Positions 41,999 through 54,666 of a DNA stretch of 64,000 nucleotides are shown one piece after another. A program made the position numbers and the translations under genes. Each line of letters begins with the position of its first letter. Position 1 is the stretch's first letter. The notes under the pieces are model-generated. The model ran no database searches. It saw only the letters and a list, made by a program, of their open reading frames with translations, and was not told where the DNA came from. This DNA is from Apiotrichum sp. Y4204 (lineage: Eukaryota; Basidiomycota; Tremellomycetes; Trichosporonales; Trichosporonaceae), in assembly GCA_025531455.1 (NCBI GenBank), contig JAMYHL010000025.1, forward strand, positions 1 to 64,000, in the 5' to 3' direction.

Positions 41999-44900
41999 CG
42001 AGAGAAGGGTTGAGAGTGGCTGGTTGGTGTTGGTTGGTGGATGGAGAGAAGTGGAATGTCGAAATGGTGACGTTTGGTGCTTTGCGCCCAACCTTGGCCG
42101 GGGACACCGGCGGTGCCCCTGACTGTCCCACAAGCAGTACGCGTTTGGGTGCAGTGCTCTTTCAACTCGTATATTCTGTTCCAGAAGCAGACCAAATGTA
42201 TGCAATATATCTAGAGGTGTACCAGCACCCGCAGCAAGGCCAAATGTTTATGGTCTACAGGTTATGGTCGAGCACTGGAAACTGGCGAGCAACAACTGGC
42301 CAACTACTGGTAATGGCCTCTGCAGTAGTAGTTCACGCTTCTGCTGCGGTCTCTAAGCTTTCGGCATGCGTAGGTTGCTGTGGAATGCAAGAGCCTAGTG
42401 CCTCTTGGCACATGGCACAGAGCGCGTTGGCTGTTCGCGTGTCGTTGAGAAGCAACGTCTTCGCGTCCTCTGTTGCAGTACAAGCTGCATCGGCCAGGAG
42501 AGAATGGGTGGGAGGAGTAGAGAACACGATCCAGGCTGACGATGGGATTTCATTCCCCTGCTGTTGACACAGCGCTCAGGCTGTATTTGTCGGGTATATT
42601 CAGTCAGTAATGAATGATCTCGTCGGATTACAATCGGCTCAGAACCCCATTACTCCTTGGGTTATTGATTAGGACGCCGATAGCCACCCTCTCCCGCCTC
42701 GGCCTGCCTCTCCTGTTCCTCGCTGTGTGTGCGATTTCATCGCCCGTCCTCCTCTGGCACCGAGACCCGAGAATCACCCTGACACAGCCCAAGTCCTGAC
42801 CATCCTGTCATCCTGAAACACGGCAAGCGCCCTCGATTACACTTTGCAGATCACCTGCCTTGATGTCCGGATTAGCATTCGGGTTATTAAGGTGGGATTA
42901 TCTCCCCCTCTCTCCCCTCTGTCCCGCAACCCGCACCCGCTGACGATCCCTGGAGCTCGTCCCGTCCATCCCCGCGCGCTACTGAGCTACTGAGCTGTCG
43001 AGGATCGAGGACAGCTAGGACAGATCACAGATCGCAGATCACAGATGTGCCGATCGCGAAGAGATGTAGTAGTTGATTAGTTGACGTCTTAGACGCACGG
43101 GCGTGCGCTTGGAACCCGCTTGGATACCGGGTGAAGACGTACGTGGTCTTGTCATTGCGCTCGTAGTCGTACCTTCTGCGATGGCGGAGCTCCTGTCTCG
43201 TCAGTCATTCCGTGTATCCGTATCGACAATCACAATATCACAAGGAACTGTGAACAAACAAGCCGTTGTCGAAACGGCTAGTGTAGACCTTTCCTACATT
43301 ACAAGTGTACTACGCGTGTTCTGGCTGGTTGCTGTCGCAGTCGTGTGGCCGTGCCGTGTACTTCTTCCCATCTCACCCACTCCGATGACCTCACTGTCAA
43401 CTCTGTAGTTCTTGTGTCTCTCGACGACCCCAACGTTACCGTATCCTCTTTGCTACTAGCTTGGGCAGAAGGGCGTCGTCTCATCACTTTGCTTGGGGAC
43501 CAACACTCTCGCATTGACTGCCACCACAGCGATCAGAGCTTGTGAGAATGGCGTTTCTCCCTTTGCGATTTGTTCCCCTGAACATTGCCAGCCGTAGTTT
43601 CATTAGACCATTAGGCATGTTTGTAGTCATTATGTTGTGCGCATTAGCAGTAGCAATACAACTCTGCAGCCTCTCTCCATCTCGTGTGCTGCTGTAAGCC
43701 CTGGCGCGTTGTGGTCCCCTTGGCCCTTCCCAGACCCTGAATTTGTGTTTCCTTGCTTCTCGTTCCTCTCTCTCTGTTCCTTTGTCCTCGTGGCTGGATT
43801 CCTCCCCTTTTTTGCTCCGGCTCGTTTGGCACCTTGGGTCTGCTGCCCGAAATTACCCAAAGGGCAACAAGGTACATTGTGCCGAAAATCATTCCCTCTT
43901 CCAGAGTGCACGAGCGCCAAGCGGCCAGCGGTCAGATGGACTCCAGGTTTCTAATCTCTGGCCTCTGGCCCGCTTGCCCTCATGCCCTTGTTCGGCTGGC
44001 ACGCGTGCACTAGACCTGAAGCACCGGCGCACTGGCGCACTGGGGCGCAGCGGCCGCATGGTCTAGCGTGTATGGATGCAAGGGCCACGGGCCACGAGCC
44101 ACGACGACTGCAGTATACCGTGCATACCACACAGCCACGACTACACTGGCAGTGGCAGTCAAACTGACTTGCCTGACTGGCCACCAGCCTGCGTGCTGCG
44201 CGACAAGCTGTAACAAGCATATGCAAGCATCCACCGGCCACCACCACCACCAGATCCTCCTGCATGTGCATCTCGATCTCGGCGTCCAGCACCCTTCGAA
44301 ACACATCAAACGACAACAAAGAGATCGATTCTGCCCAGACCAGGTTTGGTGTCACACACACGCAGAGCACCCCAGCTCCTCCACCGCTGCCAGCTCTCAT
44401 GCTTTGCACACCTGCCCGCGCCATCACTTGAACAGAGCCGAACACGAAAGCCACCCGTTGTGCGCTTTTGCTCTTGCTCGATACGCGCGATAACAACTCC
44501 CACACGGCAACACACACACGACCCGGACCAGCCGGACCAACGTGCATTGGCTATTTTGTCCAAGCGCAACAAATCAATAAACTTGTTGCACACAGTCTGC
44601 AACATCTCCCCTACACTTTACATCTTACACACACACACCCCCATACCCACACTCTCACACACCCACACCTTACCCCTCTCTTCCCTTTTGCTTCCCGCTT
44701 CTTCTCTCTCGCGGTCCCTTCAGCCAGCTCGTTCCCGGCCCACTCAATCCCTCATCCTCCTTCCGATTCATTTCCCTTTCCGCAGCCGCTACCCCGCAAA
44801 CCACGACGAACCACAGGACCATCGTCTCCCGATCTCTCTGACCCATAGTCTAGCCTCTCGACACGACCCGGTTAGACGGACAGAGCGCGCGGACACGCGC

Positions 44901-45041
44901 CCGGGGCTCTCTGCTCAATCCGCCTCGTCACGCTGCTCTCAAGCTCTGAAGCAATACACCCTTTACCCCAGCCACCGGCCAGTGCAAGCCCGCGCACGCC
45001 TCGCCTGACCGGCCTGAGACCACGTCGCAGCCGCCGCCACT
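41999..45041. other. 3.0-kb spacer upstream of the formin gene
   Basis: No intact gene was recognised. The last 450 bases (about 44600-45040) are strongly pyrimidine-rich with a CA-rich stretch (44628-44670), which looks like the long leader of the formin mRNA. Open frames in 43600-44550 lack motifs and were not accepted. Confidence 0.5.
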
Positions 45042-48000
45042 ATGAGCTCGTTCTTTACAGCAACATTATCTGGCAAGAAGGGCGACAGGAACACGAAGCG
45101 GTCAACCACAACTCGATCGTCAACAAGTTCATCAAGCAATCACCCTGCTTCGCCAACAGAGTCGACATTCTCCACACCATTCCATCGCATCCCCCAGAGC
45201 CAGCCTCCACCAGTGGCCGGCCCGAGCCAACACACCGGTTACACGACAACCAACGGCCGACGCGAGGAGGCAGCAGCAAGAGGTAATTCTGTTCAACTCG
45301 CCAGTCCTGTCAGCGCATCGCCATTGCATGACATGCGCCGAGCTCCGAGTGGTACCTCCTTGTCGAGCGCCTACGACGGCAACCCCAATGGCCAGCGCCA
45401 TCCCCCGATGCCGACTGCCGCTGTGCCGCCGTCTAGCGAGTTTGGTGGTCATACCTACTCGGGATCTCTAGCGCCGCGTAGAGGGTCGGACAACGCGTCG
45501 ATGCGCTCAATGAGCTCTATGATGAGCTCAACAGTCTATCGGCCCAACGACGAGCTGGGTCGTTATCCGACATTGACGCGACCTGCACAACCATACTCGA
45601 CTGTCAATGCCAATGGGAGATCCACCACTCCTGCGCCTTCCTCGTACGCCACGCCGACATCGTACAACAGCCAGCATTCCGCTGCAGCCTCCACCACGAG
45701 CCTTAATCTGCAACAGCAGCAGCAGCATTCTTCGTCCACCAGCAACACCTCGTACAACACGCTGAATGCTGGCGCGCATTCGTCGACAACGCTGGCTAGC
45801 CACCCCACACGCCCGCCTTCCTCGGCAAGCGCTCACCAGTCTAATCATTCCCAGTCCTCCTCGTCCTACACGCCAAGCAAGCCGCCTTCCATCATGTCCA
45901 TGTCGAGCCGCAACGACGAGTTTCACTTTCCCCGTCCTAGCGACAGGCAGATTGAGGAGCTCTTTGCGCAGCTCGTGGAGAACCGTGATCTCGACCAGGG
46001 CAACTCGGTGCCGGCGCCAGCAATGTCCATGTCCTCACGGCACTCGACGCAGTCTGTGGCGTCTGCCGTTGCGCGCACGGCAACAACCTTATCTGTCAAC
46101 ACCAAGTGGCAGATGGTTGAAGCAGATGCCCGGTCGCGATGGGAGGCGGAGAAGCGTCGCAAGGCGAAGGAAGACGAGGCTGTACGAATGGGCCGTGGGC
46201 GTAAGTCGGCAGCAGCTCTCTCGCGCGACTCGCCGCAGTACATTATACGCAAGGTCCTCGATAACCAGTTGTCCAAGTCCCATCTCACTACCCTGACTGT
46301 CAGCTTGCGAACACAGCCTTTAGAGTGAGTCGGCTATGGCGCTCCAACTGTCCCATGTGGCCTGCTGGCCGATACTGATCATCTTCTCCAGCTGGATTCG
46401 CGAGTTCATGGACTTGAAGGGCCAGGTGGTCCTGGCAAACTACCTGAACACGTTGACACATCGTCGAAGCAAGGGCGGAATCGATGTTGACATGGAGTTT
46501 GAACTGCTCAAATGCCTCAAGCGCTCACTCAGCAACAAGGTGATGATGAGTGATGGGAGCCCATGCGCTGACTTCTCAGATTGGGGCTGCGGACGCCATC
46601 AGACAGCCCCAGATCATCTTCGCCATTGGAAACTCGCTTCTTTCACAACATCCTCAATGCCGAAAAGTCGCCGCCGAGATACTCGTCTTCTTCTGTCTCT
46701 GGGACGCTAACGCCACCGACCGCGTAGGGCTGTCGATTGTCATCCGCACCTTCGAACACCTCGAGACCCAGTACAACTCACAGGTGGCTGTACCCGGCAA
46801 GGTGTCCAAGTTTGAGCGCTGGCTGCGCCAAACGGAGGAGTTTGCGGCGAGCCGCGGGCGGATGGGCAGCACCGTCGGCGCGCAGCAACTGGTCAGGGGA
46901 ATGGATGCTCAGTCCATGACCGACTACTGCGTGAGTGGCATGCGGAGACAGCTTCACTGACATTACAGATCACCATGATATGCCTGATCCAGGGACTCAC
47001 TTCGGCTCACGATCTGCGCACGCGAATGTCGGTCCGCGGTCAACTTGACGTCGCCAACCTGTCGCACGTGTTGGAGCTGATGAAGGAGTGGAAGGACGAC
47101 GACATGTCGCGTCTCATCGTTCAGTATGAGGAGGAGGAGGAAGCCGACCGTCGTGAGCTTGCGGTCGAGCAGGACCGCCTTGCGCTTGATTCCCTCAAGA
47201 CCCCCGAGGAGGTGCTCCGCGCTCTGTTGGACGGCGTCAAAGGCACTAAAGCGAGTGCATACTTGCTCAACACGTTCCGTCATCTGCTGCTCATCAAGGA
47301 AGAAGGCGAAGACCGCAACCGCTTCTTCCAGCTGATTGATCAACTGATTCAGAGCATCGTCATGCACGACTCGCCGGACCTAAATCAGGAGTTTGCACGG
47401 GCGTTTGGCATCTCAGTGTCTCAAGTCATGGGCAAGTTTGTCGAGCAACAAAAGATGAACGAGGCACTCGATGATGTCCGCAACGCCAAAGCTCGCCTGG
47501 CGCAGGTGGAACGCGAGAAGGCCGACCTCCTGGAGGAGATTTCTGCGGGCGATCACGGCCTTGTGGGCCGACTCAAGGCCCAAATCGCCGACCTCGAGGA
47601 ACGCCTGAAGAACTCGCGTGCGGCTACGGAGAACATTCGTGACCAGATGGAGGGTATGAGGCGTGACTACGAGCAGCGAATCGCAGACCTCGAGCTCTAC
47701 ATCCAGGAACTCTTCAACATGCTCCGCGAATCCAACCACCTCGAGCAGGTCTCAGCCATGGATGATGGCCCGATTGACCGCGCAAAGCTCATTCACGACC
47801 TTCGTGAGCAATGGGAGCGCAAGAAGACTATCAAGAAGCTGGAGGGACGCCCGAAGAATAAGCGCAGCCCGACCATGGACAGCCTCGCGTCCCAGCTTTC
47901 TGACAGCGACGACGATTCAGAGGAGGCCCAGATTGTCAATGCGAACAAGACCACAATTGTTCGTCAGCCAAGAAACTCCAAAGCACGGCAGTCGAGTGCT

Positions 48001-51000
48001 ACGTACCGTCCCCCGGCTCACTCTGGCGGTCAGTTTGTCGACGCCCCAGAGGACTCTGTGCGCTCGCACATTGAGAGTGTGCTCTCAACCGCAGCAAGCC
48101 GTCGTTCCAGTACGACTCACTCGCCGGACAGTGAGGTGTCAACACTCTCGCGCACCGGACAAGGCAAGCGGAGTACGCGATACGATGGACGCCGAGGCAG
48201 TAACCGGGCAGGTCCTCCCATCCAGGAGAAATCGGTTCTTCGGGCGACCTTATCCAAGCAGGGCATGCTTCCATCTCGTTTCCTTGAGGAAGTTCGTTAC
48301 CGCGCTCTGGCACGCAGTGCCTCCGACCCTGGAAAGATGGACCTTAACATGGACGGAGATGAAGCGACCGAACGAGAAGAACATGCCGCTCTCCGGGACA
48401 GCCTTCTCAACATGCCCATGTCCCTGTCCTCGCTCGCCGCTAACCAACGCGACAGCTTTGCCATTCAGGTCCTCAATCGCGCTAGGACGATTCGTCATGC
48501 TACATCAACGGATGACTATCTTCCTCCCGCCCCGCCCCCGATGCCGACCCTCGACGAATCCGACGAGGTTCGCGCCCTTCAGGCCGAGATGCGTGATGCC
48601 GGCTTTGCTGCTGGTTCAGGATTCGCTGATGGTCCCGGTGTTGCTGGTGGCGTCGCAACGGCAGGCGCTGGGTTGCCTGGCAAAGTACGCGGAGCTCCAG
48701 GCGGCGGCGATCGCAGCACATTCGGCTTCGCCCCCATGGGTGGTACCGGCGGTATTGGTGGTGTCGGTTTGGGTGATGGTGTTCCGGGACTGCCAGTCAC
48801 TGGGACCGGTGGAGCCACCGCCGAGGGTGTTCCAAGTGCCGCCGGGGATGGTGTACCAGGTACCAGTGCAGATGGTGTGGGATCGCCCGGCGCAGTCGGC
48901 GTCACGGGTGGCACCGTCTCCATGGTCAATGGTGTGGCTGCCGGAGGTGTCGCTGGTGGCCAGCCTTCCGCTGCTGGAAGCGCCGCCCGTTCGGCCGGTG
49001 ACACTCCCGTTTCTGGAGCCTCTGACGCCGATGGTTCATCAAAGGTGCTCAGCCCTGTGGATGTTTCTGTATCCGCATGGTCCAGCGAGACCTCGCCTAC
49101 TACGACAGTCGCCACGGGCGGACCGTCCTCGCCGGCTGAGTCTGCTGCTACCTCTCCAGTTGTTGCAGCCCCACCTCCCCCCCCGCCTCCACCGCCTCCG
49201 CCACCGCCCCCTCCCCCTCCACCGATGCGCTTCCCTCCGGGTTCTGCATCATCTGGTCCTCCCCCTCCTCCTCCGCCCCCTCCCCCACCACCTCCTCCAC
49301 CCCCACCGTTTGGCGCTGCCCCTGGCGGTGCTCCTCCTCCGCCGCCGCCGCCTCCCCCTCCTCCAATTCCTGGTTCTCCTGCTGGTGGCGCTCCTGGAAT
49401 GGCCGGCCTGCTGGCTGGTATCAAGGGTGGCCTCAAGCTTAACAAAGTCGACGGTCCCCGCAAGACTCCAACCACGCCGACGACTCGTTCGCCATTGTCA
49501 ACCCCAAGCGGAATGGTGTCCCGCGCGCCCAATTCATCGCTCGGTGCGCTGTTCCACGGCGTCAACGACTCGCGCAAGGTTGCCATGGTTGCGTCCAAGA
49601 AGATGAAGCAACTGCAGTGGGACAAGGTTTCCAAAGCGCAGCTCACAAATACCGTGTGGTCGGAACCCGTCAACCCCGAGCAGGAGGAACAGGTCGTCCA
49701 GAAGATGAAGGCCGTCAATCTCTGGTCCGAAATGGAGGACGAGTTCAAGGCCCGCGAGATTGTCTACGACGCGGTCAAGAAGAAGAAGGAAGCCGAGTTA
49801 CTGAGTGTTCTCGCTCCCGACCACCGCAAGCGCATAGAAATCCTCATGGCCGGCAGCAACGCAAAGTCGTTCAAAGACCCCGAGAAGCTTTCCGACGCGA
49901 TCGCCAACTTCAACACCGACCTTTGCTCCGAAACGTTCCTGCACGAGTTGCAAGGCGTGCTGCCCAATTCGGACGACCGTGGCAAGCTGTTGACACACAG
50001 CGCCGACACGCCTGCCGAGCTCGAGCTCCTGCATCCTGCCGACCGCCTCATGGTGCGCCTCATTCAGCTCCCGCATCTCAACGACCGTGTTAAGGGTATG
50101 CTCTTCCAAGTCCGCTTCCAGCAGAACATGGAGCTGCTTTCAAGCTCGCTCGAGATACTCAAGGCTGCGTGCACCGACCTGCGCGGTGCGAAGCGTTTCC
50201 AGCAGCTGCTCAATGTTATTCTCACCATGGGTAACTACCTGAACGGCACAAACTTTGCTGGTGGCGCCTTCGGTTTCAAGATTGGTTCTATCAACAAGCT
50301 GGTCGACACCAAGTCTTCGAACGGTCAAAACCTTCTGCACTTCTTGGAACGTACCGTCACTCAGCACTTCCCGGAACTCGAGGGCTTCCTTGACGAGCTC
50401 GCCAAGCCATCAGAGGCCAACCGCGTCAACTTTAGCGACATGCAGGCCAACTCGAAGCAGATGTTGGATGAGATCCGCAACATTCGTCGCTCTCTGGAGG
50501 AGAACTTCCAAGAGGCCAATGATGGATACGCTAAGAAGATGTTCCGCTTTTCTGCGACGGCCGAGGAAGAGCTGCAGACTCTCCGCGATGGTATCATTAA
50601 CGCAGAGTCGCACCTACGTGATGTGGAGACGTACTACGGCGAGGGCGAGGAGCACGGTCGCCCCATTCCTAGCCAGGACTTCTTTGGCATTTTCCGGACG
50701 TTTACGTCCTCTTACAAGGTGAGTAAACAAGATTCTTTGCGGAGGCTGACTCTTCCCAGTTCTGCCAGCAGCAGAACAAGGCGCGTCAAGCCGAGATTGT
50801 CAACCGCGAGCGTCGTGCCGCTGAACGCGCCGCTCTCACGCCCCAGCGCACCGGTGCCTCTACCTCGGAGACCAATCTCATCGACTCGCGCATGCAGCGT
50901 CTCAAGCTTGAGGGCACGCCGCGCATTAAGCGCGAACGCCGCACGCCTGCGCCTCCACCTGAACCCCTCCCGGCGAATACCGACTTCACCGACTTCATGA

Positions 51001-51866
51001 TTCCTCACAAGGCCTCGGACGTCACCGACTTTGGTTCGCTTGCCCAGCAGATGATGGCAAACCTCTGCGACACCCCGGGGTCGTCTGGTGTTGCTGAGGT
51101 GATGAGCTTGGCGGATCCTGCCAGCCCTACGGTGGCAGAGTTCGCTCCTTCGCTCAGCATTCGGCGATCCCGTCGTAACCGTGAACGATTCGACTCGTCC
51201 AAGGACTGCAATATGGCGGTCGAAATGCCTCCAACCCCGGCGACGCCGGTATCGATCATCGCGGAGCCGGTATTGCCCGAGGAGCCCGAGCACGAGTCGG
51301 AGGCCGAAGGAGTCAAACGCAGGACCTCGCTTGACTCTCGCAAGAGCATGCGGTCAACTGGTTCCAGTCGCCGTCAGAGTGGCGCCTCCTCGCGTCGTCG
51401 GAGCCTCGTCTCCAGACAGTCTCTTACGCGCTCCTCGTCGGAGCACTCCACCGCTCTCAGCCGCAAGACTACGCGCGAGAGCAGAAAGTCTCTTGATCTC
51501 AGCTCGGACGATTCCGCAACAGAGCACCGACCGACCTCGATTGCTCTGCCAATCTCTGAGGATGAGGAGGACTCTGCCGCCTCTGCTCTTGAAAATCTAC
51601 CGATTCCGATCATTGACGAGCCGTCAGCCTCCGAGTCTGAAGGAGGTTCCCGAAGCGACACCTTCCAGTCGCCGACCAAGTCCACTCCCTTCGCCTCACC
51701 AATGTCCCTGCCTGACGTGCCTCTCTCCGATGAGGACGGCGACGAGGGCGACGAGACCGTCGTCCTCCCCAAAGCCCCTACCGTCTCCGAGGCCGGCCTG
51801 GAGCTCGAGCCCGAGCCCGAGGCCAGGTCAGGCCCAGAGTCGGACACAATCGCCACCGCCATCTAG
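45042..51866 (+). CDS. BNI1: Diaphanous-type formin, actin nucleator
   Basis: Five exons (45042-46324, 46392-46539, 46580-46930, 46969-50718, 50760-51866) encode 2212 residues. The N-terminal 280 are Ser/Thr-rich. A GTPase-binding/FH3 region covers about 300-800 (PRPSDRQIEELFAQLVENRD, IRQPQIIFAIGNSLLSQHPQ, GLTSAHDLRTRMSVRGQLDV), followed by a coiled coil (about 780-860). A Gly/Val-rich segment lies at about 1140-1275. FH1 (about 1325-1400) has three long poly-Pro runs for profilin. FH2 (about 1470-1840) starts MKQLQWDKVSK and contains NYLNGTNFAGGAFGFKIGSI. The tail is Ser/Arg-rich and acidic. It should nucleate linear actin cables for polarity and cytokinesis under Rho-GTPase control. A clear DAD was not identified. 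The symbol reflects the Bni1/SepA type, not a verified orthology. Confidence 0.93.
49165..49380 (+). other. FH1 poly-proline coding tract
   Basis: Three runs of 11 to 18 prolines separated by short Gly/Ala/Phe linkers, encoded by mixed CCT/CCC/CCA/CCG codons. They are the profilin and SH3 docking region of the formin. Confidence 0.93.
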
Positions 51867-52271
51867 CTCTAGCACGATGCTGCCGGTGGCCCCTCTCCCC
51901 TTCTGATTTGGTCCTTTAGGTCTCTCCAGTGTCTCTTGTCCCCTGTACATAGCTTTCCTCTCTCAACCTCCGACCCTCTGTACATACCTACAACTACCCA
52001 GCATCTTGTGCATTACAGCGTCGCACGACGTCACATCTACTACGTCCCCCTTTATAGCGTACTGCAAGTTCTCGTCATGCATGGAGATTGAACGAGTGAC
52101 GAGCTAGCAGCATAGAGGAGGAATGAGATCGTGGAAGGTGATACCCGCAGCAGGCAGTCATTCAATTCTATGCATGGGTATGAGCGTACAGATGAGAGGA
52201 ATAATCAAAATAAACCTAGACGTGGATGGAGTGATGGAAGAGGGAGAAGTAAACAAGCCAAAGCCAAAGTT
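51867..52271. other. Convergent 3' ends of formin and RRP9
   Basis: 405 bases of 3' flanking sequence for two convergent genes. Nothing else was recognised. Confidence 0.5.
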
Positions 52272-54086
52272 CTACTTCTCCTGAGTCGTGAGCTCGAGCT
52301 CAGCCGTAAACAGCCCATTAGGCACGCCCTTGAGCGCGATCCACCGCCCAAGGCGCGGCTCACGCCCCACCGCAGCGGCAAGTACCGCACCGTTCTCCGC
52401 GCTGAGGATCTGAATGGCGTTAACGAATCCGCCAACCTCAACCACGCCGGCGGGCCTAAAGTTCTTCAGGCCGCTATCGAGCGCCCAAAGCCGTATGCTG
52501 CCGTCCCACGACGCGGACGCGAAGAGGTTCGTCCCGCGGAGCGCCGCGAGCGCCGTGATCCACCTAGGCTTCGGCGCCGACTCGGACGGGAGGAGGTTGT
52601 GTCCCTCGGCGTCGAGCCCGTGGGCAAAGTGCATGCTGAAGATCGGCTTCTTCTTGCCCGTGCTCCAGAGCGCGAGCGTGCCCGAGTCGCCGCCAGACAC
52701 AAAGTGCGAGTCGTCGAGGGCGCACACCGTGTCAATGCTCCCCTCGACAAACTCTGTTCCGGGGCGAACGGAGCCGGCGGTGGATTCGGTCGTGCGCGTG
52801 CGACCGCCGCCGCGGAGCACAAGCTGCACCTCCTCCTCCACCTTCCACCAGCGGCATGTGCGGTCCCGGCTCCCCGCGGTGACTGCTGCGGTGGGCTTGA
52901 GCGCCGAAACGCACGGGATCGCGTCCTGGTGTCCGAAGAAAGTTTCCAGAGCTGAGAGCGTGGAGAGAGAGTGGAGGGTAAGGTGTCGCGAGAGCGAGGC
53001 GGTGAGGATGTGGGCCGAGGCATTGTTGAGCGGCGGGAAGACGACCGACTGGGCATTAGTGGGATAGATCACATGGGGGTGATTGGGATCCAGCTCCTAC
53101 TCACCGTGACGGCATCCTTGTGCCCCTTCATTCCCGTCACCCACTTGGGGGCCTCGCCGCTGACGTCCCACACGCCAACGACCTTGTCCTGGCCGCCGGA
53201 CACGAGCCACTTGCCATCCTCGGACGCCGCGACGGCGAGGATCGGGCCCTTGTGTCCCTCTCCCTCCACCCGTGAGTGCTTCATGCTCGCGCGGTCAAAG
53301 CGCAGAATCTCGGATTTGGTAGACACAAACGCCGAGGAGGGGTTGAGCGCCACGCCCGTAGGCACGTTCTTTGTCGTCTTGAGCCGTGTCGACGTGGGTA
53401 CTGCCGAGACGTAGAACCGGTGGATCCGGCCCTCGGCGTCGTCCTGTCGTCAGAATAGATGAGAAGAGTTATACGCACAACTTCCTGCCGCAGGCGCGAG
53501 GCAATAATCTCCCGGTCAATCTCGGCGGCGTCGTAGTCGGCCTCTGCGCGTTCTGTCCGTTAGTCGTGTTCGTCAAGGGTGCGCGAGGATGGAGACCTGG
53601 GCCGGGGTTGGTGCATGCGTTGCCTATACGTAGCCGTGGCGCGGACACAGGACAACCAGAAGCTCTCATTCTTCTGATCCTCAAAGCGCAAGGCTATACC
53701 CAAAACACCACGTCCCGGCAGTTTGCACTGCACTCACCAGCAGCAACCTCCTGCGCAACCTTGTCGAGATATCCCCTCGCCAGGCGCACACGCTTCTCCG
53801 CCGCCGTCTCGTTGGCATCGACAAACTCGTCGTCGTCGAGCGCGACCGGCCCCCGATCGCGCTGAAAATCCATGTCGTCGACGTCCATCTCGCCGAACTC
53901 GCCGTCCGAGTCGAGCTCCTCGTCGCGTGCCGCCTGGACTCGCGACTTGGACACGCGGGGGAGGCCGTGTCCGTTAGAACCGCCCCGTCCGCGTCCACCT
54001 CCGCCACCGCCGCTGCCGCCGCCGCGCGACGAGCCCGCCCGGGACCGCTTCCGTTTCTTGTCGCTTGCGAAGAAGGCGTCCGGCAT
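52272..54086 (-). CDS. RRP9: U3 snoRNP WD40 protein Rrp9 (U3-55K)
   Basis: Four exons (53738-54086, 53479-53543, 53105-53443, 52272-53048) encode 509 residues. The N-terminus starts MPDAFFASDKKRKR with a glycine-rich basic stretch that resembles a nuclear or nucleolar signal. An acidic region follows, then the family's pre-propeller helix (RVRLARGYLDKVAQEV ... EIIASRLRQEV). WD40 blades follow: GHKGPILAVAASEDGKWLVS with VVGVWD, KGHKDAVTSVVF, FGHQDAIPCVSALKP with DRTCRWW, VCALDDSHFVSGGDSGTLALW, and NLFASASWDGSIRLW. The protein binds the U3 B/C motif and acts in 18S pre-rRNA processing. It is divergent from SEC31 (580-base shared promoter region). Confidence 0.93.
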
Positions 54087-54666
54087 GTTGATATTGAGTG
54101 ATAAGGAGATGGGGGCTGGTGGTTTGAGTCGTATTCTGGATCTCCTCGTCAGTGATGGTCAGAGGCTTCTGAACTTTTGAACTGAACTTTTGAGGAAGGA
54201 GGGTCACGTGCCGGCCATGTAGATTCCACGTGACATTGCGCTGGAGAAGGCATGTCTGCCATAGGCGCACCCGCAACCAGCTGTCAGTTACGGGATGTTA
54301 GGCTCCTCATTGTTCACTTGTATGGATTCCCCTTTTCCCTTTGTGGGCGTCCTTGTCCCACCCTGGAAATGACGATATCCACGCAGCTCGCAGCTCGTGG
54401 CTGCCAGCCAGGAAGGAGTCATGCTGCTGGCCCCTGGGCTGGCCTGCCACACTCACGCTATGCCCTTCCACGACTGCCACTCGTCGCGTCACTGTCAACG
54501 AGAAGGGGAGCACACTCGGTGGAACAACTCGTTCGTGTCCTCAAGTCCTCAAGTCGGTCGTCGACATAGACTCCTTCATCCATCCCCACTCACTCCCCCC
54601 CTCTCTCCGTCTCTACATATCCCTCAAGACAACAACCTCCCGCCCCTCCCCCTCCCGTCTGGCGGC
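54087..54666. other. Divergent promoter, RRP9 / SEC31
   Basis: 580 bases between two start codons. The last 120 bases before SEC31 are a C/T-rich leader. No specific factor site is claimed. Confidence 0.6.

Noticed and set aside
41370..42013. Plus-strand frames opposite the SCOC-like gene
   Set aside because: They are antisense to a recognisable coiled-coil frame and show no domain.
43951..44547. 198-codon open frame on the minus strand before the formin gene
   Set aside because: Composition is Cys/Val/Arg-rich as expected from the complement of a CA/CT-rich leader, and no motif is present.
44346..45008. 220-codon plus-strand frame ending just before the formin ATG
   Set aside because: It is His/Pro/Ser/Thr-rich from pyrimidine-rich leader sequence and is best read as 5' untranslated region. 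It could contain upstream start codons, but I see no protein family.
48579..49748. Long minus-strand frame opposite the formin FH1/FH2 exon
   Set aside because: It is a shadow of the poly-proline and glycine codons on the other strand.
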